This document shows positions 55,729 through 64,000 of a stretch of 64,000 bases of DNA, piece by piece. The translations under genes were made by a program, and so were the position numbers. The DNA is from Bacteroidales bacterium (lineage in GTDB: Bacteria; Bacteroidota; Bacteroidia; Bacteroidales; Marinilabiliaceae). The number at the start of each line of letters is the position of its first letter. Within the stretch, counting starts at the first letter, position 1. The stretch is taken from the NCBI GenBank assembly GCA_003249255.1, contig QKJP01000048.1:310001-374000 (forward strand), given 5' to 3'. The notes under the pieces were generated by a model. That model was not told where the DNA came from, ran no database searches, and saw only the letters and a program-made list of their open reading frames with translations.

Positions 55729-58700
55729 TTACTTAACCACTAATTTAATGTTTTCAGTAACAGATTCACTCTGAATACTAATCACATAGATACCTACATC
55801 TAATTTCCCTGCAGGAATTGTCAATTTATTTTGAGCAGTTGCCTGAAGCACTAGTGTTCCAGCCAAGTTGTAAACAGTTACAACAGACTCTTCACCTGAA
55901 CCAAGAACAACATTGACAGCTTCTCCTTTAGACGGATTTGGAAAAACACTAACCTTTGAGATTTCTGTTTCTTTCACTGAAACAGATCCATTATTTGAAA
56001 ATTTAGGCTCTATCCCGCCGATTAAGATTTCATTCTGATAAATGGTGATATTATCATACTCTTGTAAACTTGATGGCGCATTTATTTGAGAGTAAGAATT
56101 AGCCCTATCAAAATCTTGTGGATAATAATCTTCTACATGGAGGGTGAAATTAATTTCGCCTGTACTCGAGTTTGCAGCTAATTGACCCGCACCAGATGCG
56201 AAAGACAATTCAATATAATGGGTAGCATTTTCGGCTGCATTTTTCAGTTTAACCAGCGTGGCTTTGATATTATCTTTACCTATACCGCCGTCATTATCAA
56301 CACGGATTGCAACAGCATGTTCAGCTTTCATGGTTACCCAATACCTTATAACCATCTCATCTAAAGAAACAGCATCGTCACCTTCATTAGCCATTTGAAT
56401 GGTTATTGGAATCTGGGCATCATCACCTTTTTCTACTTTGATAAGTAATTTAACGTTACCTACTAAGTCTGGATCTTTAACAGTAATAGTTTTGGTTGCT
56501 TTACTTGTACCGGTAGAAGAAGTTACCGTTAACTCTACGGTGAAAGTTTCAAATCCGGTAAAAGTATGAGAAACCTTTACGCCAGAAGCAGTTTTACCAT
56601 CTCCAAAGTTCCATGAGTAAGTTAATTCTTCACCATTTGCCACATACGAAGCTGAAGCATCAAAATCTACAGCCAGTGGAGCAACACCATTTGTTGCATT
56701 GGCAGTAAATGAAGCTACCGGAGGACTATTTTTATCTTTTACTGTAACACTAGATGTTTTTGGACTTGATGATTCTCCATTTGCTGTTACTACTAAAGTA
56801 ATCACATAATTACCAGGATCAGCATACACATGAGAAGCAGTCTTGCCAGCCCCTTTTGAACCATCGCCAAAATCCCAGGCATAAGTTAAAGCAGCGCCTT
56901 CAGGACCTGTGGACTCACTAGCATCTACTTTTACAGTCATTGGATTCATTCCTAAAGTAGGTGTCGTTGAGAATTTTGCACGAGGACGATAAGCTCCAAC
57001 AGCACATGCATCAGGCTCAAAACCACCCACATAATTACCATCATCAAAAACCGGCATGTTATAATTCCGACCTTCATCTTTGGTACTGTAACTACCTTCT
57101 ACATAAGAAAAGTCATTATCAGGATTCCAGGCACCTGTAACTCCACTCTTCAATCCAATATTAAATTGAATATCAGCTACTGAAGGACCATCACCAATTG
57201 GGGCATACATTTTGCCAGACAAATCAATTTCGATATAATAAATGTGATTAGCTTCATCGCACGCTTGAAAATTAGAAAGCTTTCCTGCTGAATTATTACT
57301 AACTGTATAATCAGCCAATGTCAATCCGGCATCAAATCCTTCGGATAAATCAACATAATAGCGCGTAGATAATTTATCTGAACCACGTGCCGGCCAAGCA
57401 GAGTGATTGTGCAAGAAAACTTTAACGCTAGTTGTATTACCTTGCGTTTTAATATCATTAATCGCACAATAAAATTCATCTACAGGCTCTTCTTCAATGG
57501 GAAAATTAGCCAAAGGTGCACATCCGTCAAAGGCTTCACATAACCCTGCTAAAACAGATGTAAAACTGGCATTATAATCACAAGCTACCTCATTGGTGAA
57601 ATAATTCCCACGATCATCTTCGTAACTATCGTCACTTAATGGCCCTCCAACCAATGCTCCATAAAGAGTATGGCGGCTAGGATTAGGAGCTTTAGAAAAA
57701 CCATTTCCCCATGTACCATGTACTGTACGGTGGTGAGGATTAACCGGAGGATTTTTTCCAAATCCACAAACATAACTACTTTGACGTGGATTATCTCCTA
57801 GCATGTAATTAATTTGATTAACAACAAAATTTTGATAATCAGCCTTTTTTGATGCCGGAGCCATATCTGCATACAATTGTAATAATATACAAACATTGGC
57901 AGTATAACGAAGTGGTCCCCACTGATAGGACCAATATAAACCACCACGTGTAACTACATCATCACCTTTATTAAAATCATAAACCCAATAATCCAAGTGA
58001 CGCTCTAAATTTTCTTTATACGTAGCTTCTCCTGTAAGTTCATACATTAAATAATGACATAGTCTTCCTTTATCATCCCAAGAACCGGCCCAAATATACT
58101 CTGGTACTTTTTCCTGCCCTTCCTGATTAAGATTTGGATACTCTTTTTTCGCGTAATCAAGATACTTCTCCTCACCTGTTGCTTTATACAGCCAACACGC
58201 GGCATAAACTAACTCATCATAATACCCACTCCAGGAGTTATAATAGGTAGTCGCATCGGTAATTGCTTCAGGATATTTTCCACGATAGTTGTAGGCAAAA
58301 TCATATATTTCTTTAGCATGTCGAATTAATTCAGCCGCATAAGTAGGATCATCTTCTTTCAATAACATACTTGTTGCAGCCATCGCTGCAGCTGTTTCAC
58401 CGGCTAAGTCTGACCCGGGATGTTCTGCATCAATTTTATATGAAGGACGATCTACACCAGCCAAATGATATACTTCAGCAGAACCCCACCAACCATGGTC
58501 AAGACCACCGTTACCAACTTGTCCCCAAAGAACATTAGGTTCCGGATGACATTTAATAAAATAGTCGGTAACAAATTTCAAATTTCTTTTAAGAATCTCA
58601 AGTTGTCCCATATCCTGATAACCTTGCTTAAATTCTAATCCACCCCAAGCAAGCGTAGTAACAGTCCAAGCCATTGGAAAGTTAAATTTTACGTGGTCAC

Positions 58701-58929
58701 CGGCATCAAACCATCCACCATTTAAATCCAGTCCAACATCTTCACCATCATTCACGCAAGCATCACCACGCCAAGATACGCGGTTCCAATCCGGAAGCGG
58801 ACCAGCCTGTTGAGCTTCATAAAAGAATAATGACTTCTGAAGAACTTCTCCATAATTGTATTTCGGACTTGCTGCATGCATCATGAAACCAAGCAATAAG
58901 CCGAATACTATAAACGTAAGTTTTTTCAT
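55729..58929 (-). CDS. GH9-CBM3c endoglucanase with two PKD domains, CBM3-like and T9SS sorting domain (copy 2)
   Basis: 1066 residues with the same layout as copy 1: signal peptide (1-19), GH9 (~21-480; GGWFDAGDHVKFNF, VCGFGKNPPVNPHHRTVHG, NEVACDYNASF), CBM3c (~485-645; NHSAWPARGSDKLSTRYYVD), PKD domains at ~650 and ~736, a CBM3-like domain (~822-972) and a T9SS sorting domain (VFPNPSKGE). The last CBM3-like domain has diverged more: several aromatic and acidic positions kept in copy 1 differ (LQEYDNITIYQNEILIGGIE), so its cellulose binding may be weaker or altered. Tandem duplication followed by divergence is the simplest origin. Confidence 0.95.
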   Translation of the reverse strand: MKKLTFIVFGLLLGFMMHAASPKYNYGEVLQKSLFFYEAQQAGPLPDWNRVSWRGDACVNDGEDVGLDLNGGWFDAGDHVKFNFPMAWTVTTLAWGGLEFKQGYQDMGQLEILKRNLKFVTDYFIKCHPEPNVLWGQVGNGGLDHGWWGSAEVYHLAGVDRPSYKIDAEHPGSDLAGETAAAMAATSMLLKEDDPTYAAELIRHAKEIYDFAYNYRGKYPEAITDATTYYNSWSGYYDELVYAACWLYKATGEEKYLDYAKKEYPNLNQEGQEKVPEYIWAGSWDDKGRLCHYLMYELTGEATYKENLERHLDYWVYDFNKGDDVVTRGGLYWSYQWGPLRYTANVCILLQLYADMAPASKKADYQNFVVNQINYMLGDNPRQSSYVCGFGKNPPVNPHHRTVHGTWGNGFSKAPNPSRHTLYGALVGGPLSDDSYEDDRGNYFTNEVACDYNASFTSVLAGLCEAFDGCAPLANFPIEEEPVDEFYCAINDIKTQGNTTSVKVFLHNHSAWPARGSDKLSTRYYVDLSEGFDAGLTLADYTVSNNSAGKLSNFQACDEANHIYYIEIDLSGKMYAPIGDGPSVADIQFNIGLKSGVTGAWNPDNDFSYVEGSYSTKDEGRNYNMPVFDDGNYVGGFEPDACAVGAYRPRAKFSTTPTLGMNPMTVKVDASESTGPEGAALTYAWDFGDGSKGAGKTASHVYADPGNYVITLVVTANGESSSPKTSSVTVKDKNSPPVASFTANATNGVAPLAVDFDASASYVANGEELTYSWNFGDGKTASGVKVSHTFTGFETFTVELTVTSSTGTSKATKTITVKDPDLVGNVKLLIKVEKGDDAQIPITIQMANEGDDAVSLDEMVIRYWVTMKAEHAVAIRVDNDGGIGKDNIKATLVKLKNAAENATHYIELSFASGAGQLAANSSTGEINFTLHVEDYYPQDFDRANSYSQINAPSSLQEYDNITIYQNEILIGGIEPKFSNNGSVSVKETEISKVSVFPNPSKGEAVNVVLGSGEESVVTVYNLAGTLVLQATAQNKLTIPAGKLDVGIYVISIQSESVTENIKLVVK

Positions 58930-59290
58930 ACTTATAAAATTTGTTTAAATTCATTTCTAGATTTTCGATACAGAAATGATCTCGAATAATAAATTTTATT
59001 AGTGATCAGATCCCATACGCATATGACCTTAAACCACTAAACTCCCCTAGATGAAGTACCGTTTTAAGTTTTACAAAAAAACAAAGCCACGCTCTTGTCG
59101 CTAGAATACAACAACTTACACAAAATACATTTTCAATAAATAATTACATTCGTTTCTTTTTTGCATTTCAATGAAACATTTCACCATAAAAAACATATAA
59201 GTCAAATTGTATGTAATAGCATCAAACTCTTTTGAGCTAATTACATTTAATTATATTTGATACGAAAACATTTACAATAACCTTTTCAGA
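58930..59290. other. Divergent promoter region between GH9 copy 2 and the ECF sigma gene
   Basis: 360 AT-rich bases holding the promoters of both directions. The GH9 leader shows GATCATTTC (minus strand, 58973-58981) shared with the other GH9 gene. A confident -33/-7 box pair could not be assigned for either side. No small gene is seen. Confidence 0.5.
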
Positions 59291-59872
59291 TTGCAACCTT
59301 ACAGCGACCATACAAATCTAATAGCAGCTCTATCTAACGGTGAACAACTAGCCTTCAAGCATTTATACATCGAATACTACGATGACTTATGCTTTTATGC
59401 TAATCGCATTCTCAACGACATGGATGAAGCTCATGATGTTGTTCAGTTTGTGATGGCAAAAATGTGGGAAAACAAAACTCAGCTTTCTCACATCAATGAC
59501 ATTAAACCTTATTTATACCGATCGGTTCATAATAATTGCCTGAATAAAATTAAAAAGGCAAAAAACTTTGCCAACTACCAAGATGAAACCTGGCATCAAA
59601 TCAAGGAAATTGAATTGGATGGCCATGAAGAATTAAAAGCCGAAGAATTGGGAGAAAAAATCAATGCATCAATTGAAAAACTTACTCCACAATGCAAAAA
59701 AGTATTTATGATGAGTCGCTTTGAGTACAAATCATACAAAGAAATTGCCGAAGAGCTACAAATTGGAGTAAAAGCTGTGGAAGGCAACATTTCAAGGGCA
59801 TTAAAGGTTTTACGAGAAGAGTTGGTTGAATTTTTTCCTCTTTTTATAATTCTTTCTTCATTTCTCATGTAG
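59291..59872 (+). CDS. ECF-family RNA polymerase sigma factor (FecI-like)
   Basis: 193 residues beginning at TTG 59291; no ATG in a suitable place precedes region 2. Sigma region 2 (LAFKHLYIEYYDDLCFYANR ... DEAHDVVQFVMAKMWEN) and region 4 (LTPQCKKVFMMSRFEYKSYK ... EIAEELQIGVKAVEGNISRA) are clear. It belongs to the Bacteroidota FecI-like group usually controlled by a neighbouring FecR. Followed by fecR after 33 bases. Divergent from the GH9 cellulase gene, so it may control it, the downstream barrel/secreted genes, or both. Confidence 0.93.
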   Translation: MQPYSDHTNLIAALSNGEQLAFKHLYIEYYDDLCFYANRILNDMDEAHDVVQFVMAKMWENKTQLSHINDIKPYLYRSVHNNCLNKIKKAKNFANYQDETWHQIKEIELDGHEELKAEELGEKINASIEKLTPQCKKVFMMSRFEYKSYKEIAEELQIGVKAVEGNISRALKVLREELVEFFPLFIILSSFLM

Positions 59873-59905
59873 GGGTAATCTGAATGAACTTGTCATAAGG
59901 GTACA

Positions 59906-60862
59906 ATGGGACACATAAATACAAATATTGAGAATATAGATGAGCTCATAACAGCTTATCACCTCCAAACAGCCAGCAAGGAGCAAAATGAAAATTTGCT
60001 CAATTGGCTCAAGGAAAGCGAGGAGAATAAAAAGTATTTTCAAAAAGCTTCAAATATTTGGCATTACACTGCTGCTTTTAAATCAGAGAGAAACCACACG
60101 GCAAGTAGTGCATTTGAAGAGTTTTCTAATACTACAATAAATCCTCAAGCAAAAGGAAAAAGCATTTCTTTAAAAGTAATGCAATGGGCTGCAGCAGCTG
60201 CAGTTTTAACTTTTGTTTTCATTGGAGGCATAAAGTTTACCGAAAGTGAAATTCACCTTACGGCGTATAGCAATGCGGTGACTGACACGTTGCCGGATGG
60301 AACTATTGTTACCCTTAATAAAAATTCGGAGTTATCTTATCACCAATTTGCATTTTGGGGCAATCGATCAGTAATCATGAATGGTGAAGTTTACTTTGAC
60401 GTAGCTAAGAACAAGGCCAAACCATTTATTATTTCGGCAAGAGATATTAATGTTGAAGTTGTTGGCACAGCATTTAACATCAATGCCAACACTGACAATG
60501 TTTCAGTTTTAGTGGAAGAAGGTATTGTTAATGTTACCTTAAAAGGAGATCCATCCATTAATGAGCGTCTAACAGCAGGGAACAGCATCTATTTAAATGT
60601 TGACAACAATTCATTAACGGTTGAAGAATCTTTTAATAGCAATCAACTTGTATGGAAAACACATCAGATTAACTTTGCGGATGCACCATTAATTGAGGTA
60701 ATCGAAATATTGGAAGGGATTTATAACGTAACAATTAACACGTCTGATTCCACTGAACTCCACCGAAAATTAAATGCAAGTTTCTCCGACACCACAGACA
60801 TACAGATAATTCAGAAAGTGATTCAACTGAGTCTGGGCATTGAGTTAGAAATTAAAAAGTAA
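59906..60862 (+). CDS. FecR-family anti-sigma factor
   Basis: 318 residues: a cytoplasmic sigma-binding N-terminus (1-90), one membrane helix (about 91-109, VMQWAAAAAVLTFVFIGGIK), a periplasmic FecR domain (~120-215; DTLPDGTIVTLNKNSELSYH and VEVVGTAFNINANTDNVSVL) and a C-terminal DUF4974-like domain (INFADAPLIEVIEILEGIYN), which is the part expected to meet an STN domain of an outer-membrane partner. That partner is plausibly the STN protein encoded next. Confidence 0.95.
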   Translation: MGHINTNIENIDELITAYHLQTASKEQNENLLNWLKESEENKKYFQKASNIWHYTAAFKSERNHTASSAFEEFSNTTINPQAKGKSISLKVMQWAAAAAVLTFVFIGGIKFTESEIHLTAYSNAVTDTLPDGTIVTLNKNSELSYHQFAFWGNRSVIMNGEVYFDVAKNKAKPFIISARDINVEVVGTAFNINANTDNVSVLVEEGIVNVTLKGDPSINERLTAGNSIYLNVDNNSLTVEESFNSNQLVWKTHQINFADAPLIEVIEILEGIYNVTINTSDSTELHRKLNASFSDTTDIQIIQKVIQLSLGIELEIKK

Positions 60863-60891
60863 AATTACAAACCTTGCATACAAAAAAATTA

Positions 60892-60929
60892 GCACCGCTG
60901 TATTTTATAAAACACAGCGGTGCTTTTTA
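60892..60929 (+). terminator. Terminator after fecR
   Basis: GCACCGCTGT pairs with ACAGCGGTGC around an AT loop, then CTTTTTAG. It separates the sigma/anti-sigma genes from the STN-barrel gene, which must then have its own promoter or depend on read-through. Confidence 0.88.
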
Positions 60930-61085
60930 GTTTTTAACAAACACAACCCTTAAATTTAAAGGCACTTGTTTTTTATCTAACCTTCTAATATTATTGTTTA
61001 AAATTTAATTGGTATTTTTACACCCAAAAGGCTTATCCTTAAATTCAACGGATAGATTTTGACGACAACGAGCTGTAAAATTCTG

Positions 61086-62591
61086 ATGCGATATTGGTTT
61101 ATATTTATAACATTCTTTTTTTTACCCCTTGAAATAACCTATTCTCAAGCGGATAAATTGGATCAAACCATACGTCTTTCGCTAAGTAATGCAAATCCTA
61201 TTAATGTCATCAGTGAAATCAACAGGCAAACAGGTCTAAACTTAGCTTTTGAAAGTGCACTTTTAAATTCAAATCAAAAATTTTCTTTTGACGGATCAGA
61301 AAACAAACTCATCAATGTCCTCAATAAACTCTTTTCGGGCACAGAAACAAGCTTTTCTATCATTGCCAATCAGGTTATTGCAATAAAAAAAGATCCCAAT
61401 CAGAAGAAAGTACAAGCGCAAGTTTCGAAATCTAACATGTCTTTTATAAGAACAAAAGCCAAAGAAGCCCCCCTCGAAAAAGTAGAGACTATAGAAATAC
61501 ACAAAGTCTTTTTTGATCAAGAGGAATTTATGGTTATTAATGACTCCATACTAAAAGCAAATACCAAGGATGATAATGCAATCTTATTTTACCACTACGA
61601 ACCAAGCAGTTATAAATCATACATCTCAAACAAAAAGTTAAAACTGGATAACATTGCAAGCTGGGGTATAACAAAAACAGCCAATACGATTGAATTGCAC
61701 GAGAAAAGCAAGGAGGTTCTTAATAAGAAAAGATTAAAAGCATCAAAGGTAAAACCTAAAAAACTAAAAGCCAGAAATAGAAAATCAAAAATACCATACA
61801 ACTCCTACATAAAACTGGAGCAACATAAAGTCATTCAAATTGGAAGTGACTTTGGGTACCTGGATTTCATCAACCAAAGCAATACTTTTGACGAATTCCA
61901 ATTCGATTTCAACAAGCGAAATTCAGGGTTTAGATTTAATGTTAAATACGCCATAAATAACTTCTTTGCCTGTACCGGTTTTGGATTTCAAAACCTTCAT
62001 GCTACGCTTACTGATCATGGCTACACTTCTTTTTCGGACACAATCTCATCAGAACAAGTCCCTTATGCGACGACTGTTTTTGATGACTATTATACCATTT
62101 CTGAGAATGGTGAAAAAATATGGCACAAAGCAGAACAAACAGTCACTGAATACAAAACAGTTTATGACGTAAAAAACTACGAAAAGCAATTATTCAAAAC
62201 AAACACCTACGACGCTCAATATTTTCAAATCCCCCTATCATTTGGTTATTCATTTAAACTTGCCAAACCTCTAAGGTTCGATACATATACCCAAATTGTA
62301 TATTCCTTTAGCCATCAGCGAACGGCTTTTTTAGAATTTGAAGATGATTATAACATTGGAAAAAACATCTTCAAGCAAAACTATTTTAGTTACAACTTTG
62401 GAGCTTCACTGGAACTAAAATTAGGCCATTTATTAACCTTATATCTATTTGGCCAATACAACAAGGCTGATATCATCAATAACACAAAAATAAATTCGAA
62501 TTACTTTGATACTTCAGGATATTATTACGGATTTGGAACCAGTTTTAACATCGAATGGTACGCCGCTCCATCGAAGTATAAATATAGATGA
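61086..62591 (+). CDS. Outer-membrane protein with N-terminal STN signalling domain and a non-TonB beta-barrel
   Basis: The ATG at 61086 gives 501 residues (TTG 61059 is also in frame). The signal peptide is MRYWFIFITFFFLPLEITYS. An STN domain follows (~24-105; NANPINVISEINRQTGLNLA ... NVLNKLFSGTETSFSIIANQ), the domain by which FecA-type transducers signal to FecR. A basic, helical linker (KKRLKASKVKPKKLKARNRK) leads to a C-terminal region of amphipathic, aromatic strands (~255-500; FFACTGFGFQNLHATL, FNIEWYA) that looks like a small outer-membrane barrel. No TonB plug or TonB box is visible. Placed after fecI-fecR, so it may be an unusual receptor for them. Confidence 0.72.
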   Translation: MRYWFIFITFFFLPLEITYSQADKLDQTIRLSLSNANPINVISEINRQTGLNLAFESALLNSNQKFSFDGSENKLINVLNKLFSGTETSFSIIANQVIAIKKDPNQKKVQAQVSKSNMSFIRTKAKEAPLEKVETIEIHKVFFDQEEFMVINDSILKANTKDDNAILFYHYEPSSYKSYISNKKLKLDNIASWGITKTANTIELHEKSKEVLNKKRLKASKVKPKKLKARNRKSKIPYNSYIKLEQHKVIQIGSDFGYLDFINQSNTFDEFQFDFNKRNSGFRFNVKYAINNFFACTGFGFQNLHATLTDHGYTSFSDTISSEQVPYATTVFDDYYTISENGEKIWHKAEQTVTEYKTVYDVKNYEKQLFKTNTYDAQYFQIPLSFGYSFKLAKPLRFDTYTQIVYSFSHQRTAFLEFEDDYNIGKNIFKQNYFSYNFGASLELKLGHLLTLYLFGQYNKADIINNTKINSNYFDTSGYYYGFGTSFNIEWYAAPSKYKYR

Positions 62592-62622
62592 CACAACACT
62601 CGTAACATACAAATGCTTGAAT

Positions 62623-63732
62623 ATGAAAAAAACATTCCTCATACTATTCTTACAAAGTCTGCTATATGGCATGATGGCACAAGCTCCAGAGGCTTTTAAA
62701 TACCAAGCTGTTGCACGAAGTTCCAACGGAGAAATAATTTCGAATCAAAAAATTTCATTGAAAATCGAAATTAAAAATGAAAACTCGACCGTTTACTCTG
62801 AAACACATAACACAGAAACTAACCAATATGGCCTTATCAATCTGGAGGTAGGAAAAGGCACTCAAATTAGTACAAATGATTTTTCTGAAATCAATTGGGC
62901 AAACGGATCTCAGTATATATACATTTCTATTGATGAAACCGGGGGTAGCAATTTCACTCCCATAGGCAATGCACAGCTGTTAAGTGTACCTTATGCCTTA
63001 TTTGCAAAAACATCTTCGAACGCAACCCAACCTTTGCAGTGGAATAATGATTTAAACGAGAATCTCTATGTTACTGACCAAACGGTTGGTATTGGACGCG
63101 AAGCTAGCACTGACACTGCTCTTGTTGTTAATGGCAACATCAATATTTCAGGTAATATTTATCAAAATGGAGTATTAATTTCGAGTTCAAATGCGTATTG
63201 GCAAAACGTTGGAAGCAATCTTTACTATCCGAATCGCGTAACAATCGGAAGCACCAATAATTTTTCGGCTAGTTATTTTCAAGTAATTGATGAAACAAAC
63301 GATGACATTACAAAAGGCAATGGTGCCGGAATGGCTTCATTTGCAAGATCAAAGGATGGCTCATCTTCTGAGCTTGAAATTAGATGTTATCCAAACATAA
63401 GCTCGTTGGATCCATTTATTCAAAGATCAGTATTAATAAAAGCTACTCAAGATGCCGAAGACTTAATTATTAGCCCAGGAGACATTAATGGACAGATTCG
63501 CTTTTTCACACAACAATTATCTCCTGAAAATGAAAGATTAACAATCGATAGCGTTGGACATGTAGGGATTGGAGTGACAGACCCACAAAGATCACTTCAC
63601 ATCAAAGATGTAATGCGACTCGAACCAAGAAACAGCGAACCGCAAAATCCGGTAGAAGGCGACATTTATATGGATGGTACAACCCACAAACTAAGAGTTT
63701 ATGATGGCTCTCAATGGCAAAATTGCTGGTAA
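62623..63732 (+). CDS. Secreted surface protein of unknown function (fibre-like Bacteroidota family)
   Basis: The ATG at 62623 gives 369 residues with a signal peptide (KKTFLILFLQSLLYGMMAQA); the frame to 62506 overlaps the upstream gene and is rejected. The N-terminal ~125 residues (FKYQAVARSSNGEIISNQKI, TETNQYGLINLEVGKGTQ, QLLSVPYALFAK) are a domain seen at the start of many large Bacteroidota surface proteins. The rest is beta-rich, with VGIG turns (TVGIGREAS, HVGIGVTDPQRSLHI) as in tail-fibre-like proteins, ending GDIYMDGTTHKLRVYDGSQW. No T9SS sorting domain is seen. 31 bases after the STN gene. Confidence 0.78.
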   Translation: MKKTFLILFLQSLLYGMMAQAPEAFKYQAVARSSNGEIISNQKISLKIEIKNENSTVYSETHNTETNQYGLINLEVGKGTQISTNDFSEINWANGSQYIYISIDETGGSNFTPIGNAQLLSVPYALFAKTSSNATQPLQWNNDLNENLYVTDQTVGIGREASTDTALVVNGNINISGNIYQNGVLISSSNAYWQNVGSNLYYPNRVTIGSTNNFSASYFQVIDETNDDITKGNGAGMASFARSKDGSSSELEIRCYPNISSLDPFIQRSVLIKATQDAEDLIISPGDINGQIRFFTQQLSPENERLTIDSVGHVGIGVTDPQRSLHIKDVMRLEPRNSEPQNPVEGDIYMDGTTHKLRVYDGSQWQNCW

Positions 63733-63735
63733 ACA

Positions 63736-64000
63736 ATGACTAATTATTTAAAACATCTAATTACAACACTAATACTTCTTATCACTTCTTTGGGAATAAC
63801 GGCTCAAAGTTTTGATAGAGAAGTTATTGCAAGTTCCGGCACAAGTGGTAGCAATAGCAGTATCACCTTGGATTGGACACTTGGTGAAAGCATTATTAGC
63901 ACGGCTTCTAATCCAAATACAACATTGGTTCAAGGCTTCCATCAACCTCCTACTCAAACCATTATTAAATTACATTCCATATCAGGTCAAGTATTTATAA
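63736..64000 (+). CDS. N-terminus of a secreted Bacteroidota protein, cut by window edge
   Basis: The ATG at 63736 lies 3 bases after the previous stop codon and the frame is open to the window end (88 codons). The signal peptide is about MTNYLKHLITTLILLITSLG; the mature part has SITLDWTLGESIIST and LVQGFHQP, the conserved opening of small secreted Bacteroidota proteins that usually end in a T9SS sorting domain. The last visible residues (TIIKLHSISGQVFI) may already enter such a domain. Probably one operon with the preceding gene. Confidence 0.72.
   Translation, partial: MTNYLKHLITTLILLITSLGITAQSFDREVIASSGTSGSNSSITLDWTLGESIISTASNPNTTLVQGFHQPPTQTIIKLHSISGQVFI

Noticed and set aside
61059-61085. 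TTG start for the STN-barrel protein
   Set aside because: ATG 61086 directly precedes a well-formed signal peptide; the nine upstream codons would add polar residues before it.
63812-64000. Plus-strand frame starting at 63812 at the right edge
   Set aside because: The frame from ATG 63736 has a signal peptide and a known family opening; the 63812 frame is its shadow.

Overview
The window comes from the chromosome of a cellulose-degrading member of the Bacteroidota, most likely a free-living Bacteroidales/Marinilabiliales-type organism. The evidence is the type 9 secretion (T9SS) translocon SprA, secreted enzymes with the YPNP-containing T9SS C-terminal sorting domain, a SusC-like receptor, a FecI/FecR pair, weak or absent Shine-Dalgarno sequences, and housekeeping gene orders usual for the phylum (ruvA-sprA; sigma-54 regulator-lptE-TPR-secG-groES-groEL). 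The exact genus cannot be read from the sequence.

Layout. 1-7114: the start of a minus-strand membrane protein cut by the window edge, a truncated haemoglobin, then the iron-sulfur assembly operon sufBCDSE plus sufT, with short dispersed repeats between its later genes. 7214-8887: a small membrane protein and queG. 8888-18600: an accessory region. It holds an ATPase, three minus-strand cassettes that each pair a 5'-truncated toxin-like or peptidase-like gene with one or more secreted partner proteins, and two tandem lipoproteins with a formylglycine-enzyme-like fold. Displaced copies of the queG 3' end lie between the cassettes. 18711-26086: lepA, groEL/groES, secG, a TPR protein, lptE and a sigma-54 activator, all on the minus strand. 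26334-29136: kdsB and glgB. 29312-38416: sprA, ruvA and thiL. 38616-39954: a chemoreceptor-like protein without a sensor domain and a small conserved-looking gene.

40808-58929 is a plant-polysaccharide region: a GH5-like enzyme, a solitary SusC-like receptor, a decayed second GH5 gene, a GH48 cellulase, and two GH9-CBM3c-PKD-PKD-CBM3 endoglucanases. All the intact enzymes end in T9SS sorting domains and so would be exported through machinery of which SprA, encoded in the same window, is the channel. Between receptor and cellulases lies an initiator tRNA-Met gene followed by tandem units, each made of a GIY-YIG endonuclease gene and a displaced tRNA 3' half. 59291-64000: an ECF sigma factor, its FecR anti-sigma factor, and an outer-membrane protein that joins an STN signalling domain to a non-TonB barrel, followed by two secreted proteins. 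This set diverges from the cellulases and could regulate them or the downstream secreted proteins.

The most interesting points are: (1) the clostridial-style GH48 plus GH9-CBM3c cellulase pair refitted with PKD and T9SS domains; (2) a cysteine-containing module shared by the GH5 and GH48 enzymes that may be an unrecognised binding module; (3) two loci, queG and tRNA-fMet, where a new 3' end appears to have been supplied and the old one displaced downstream by inserted cassettes; (4) the row of truncated toxin-like/partner cassettes at queG; (5) the STN-barrel sensor candidate.
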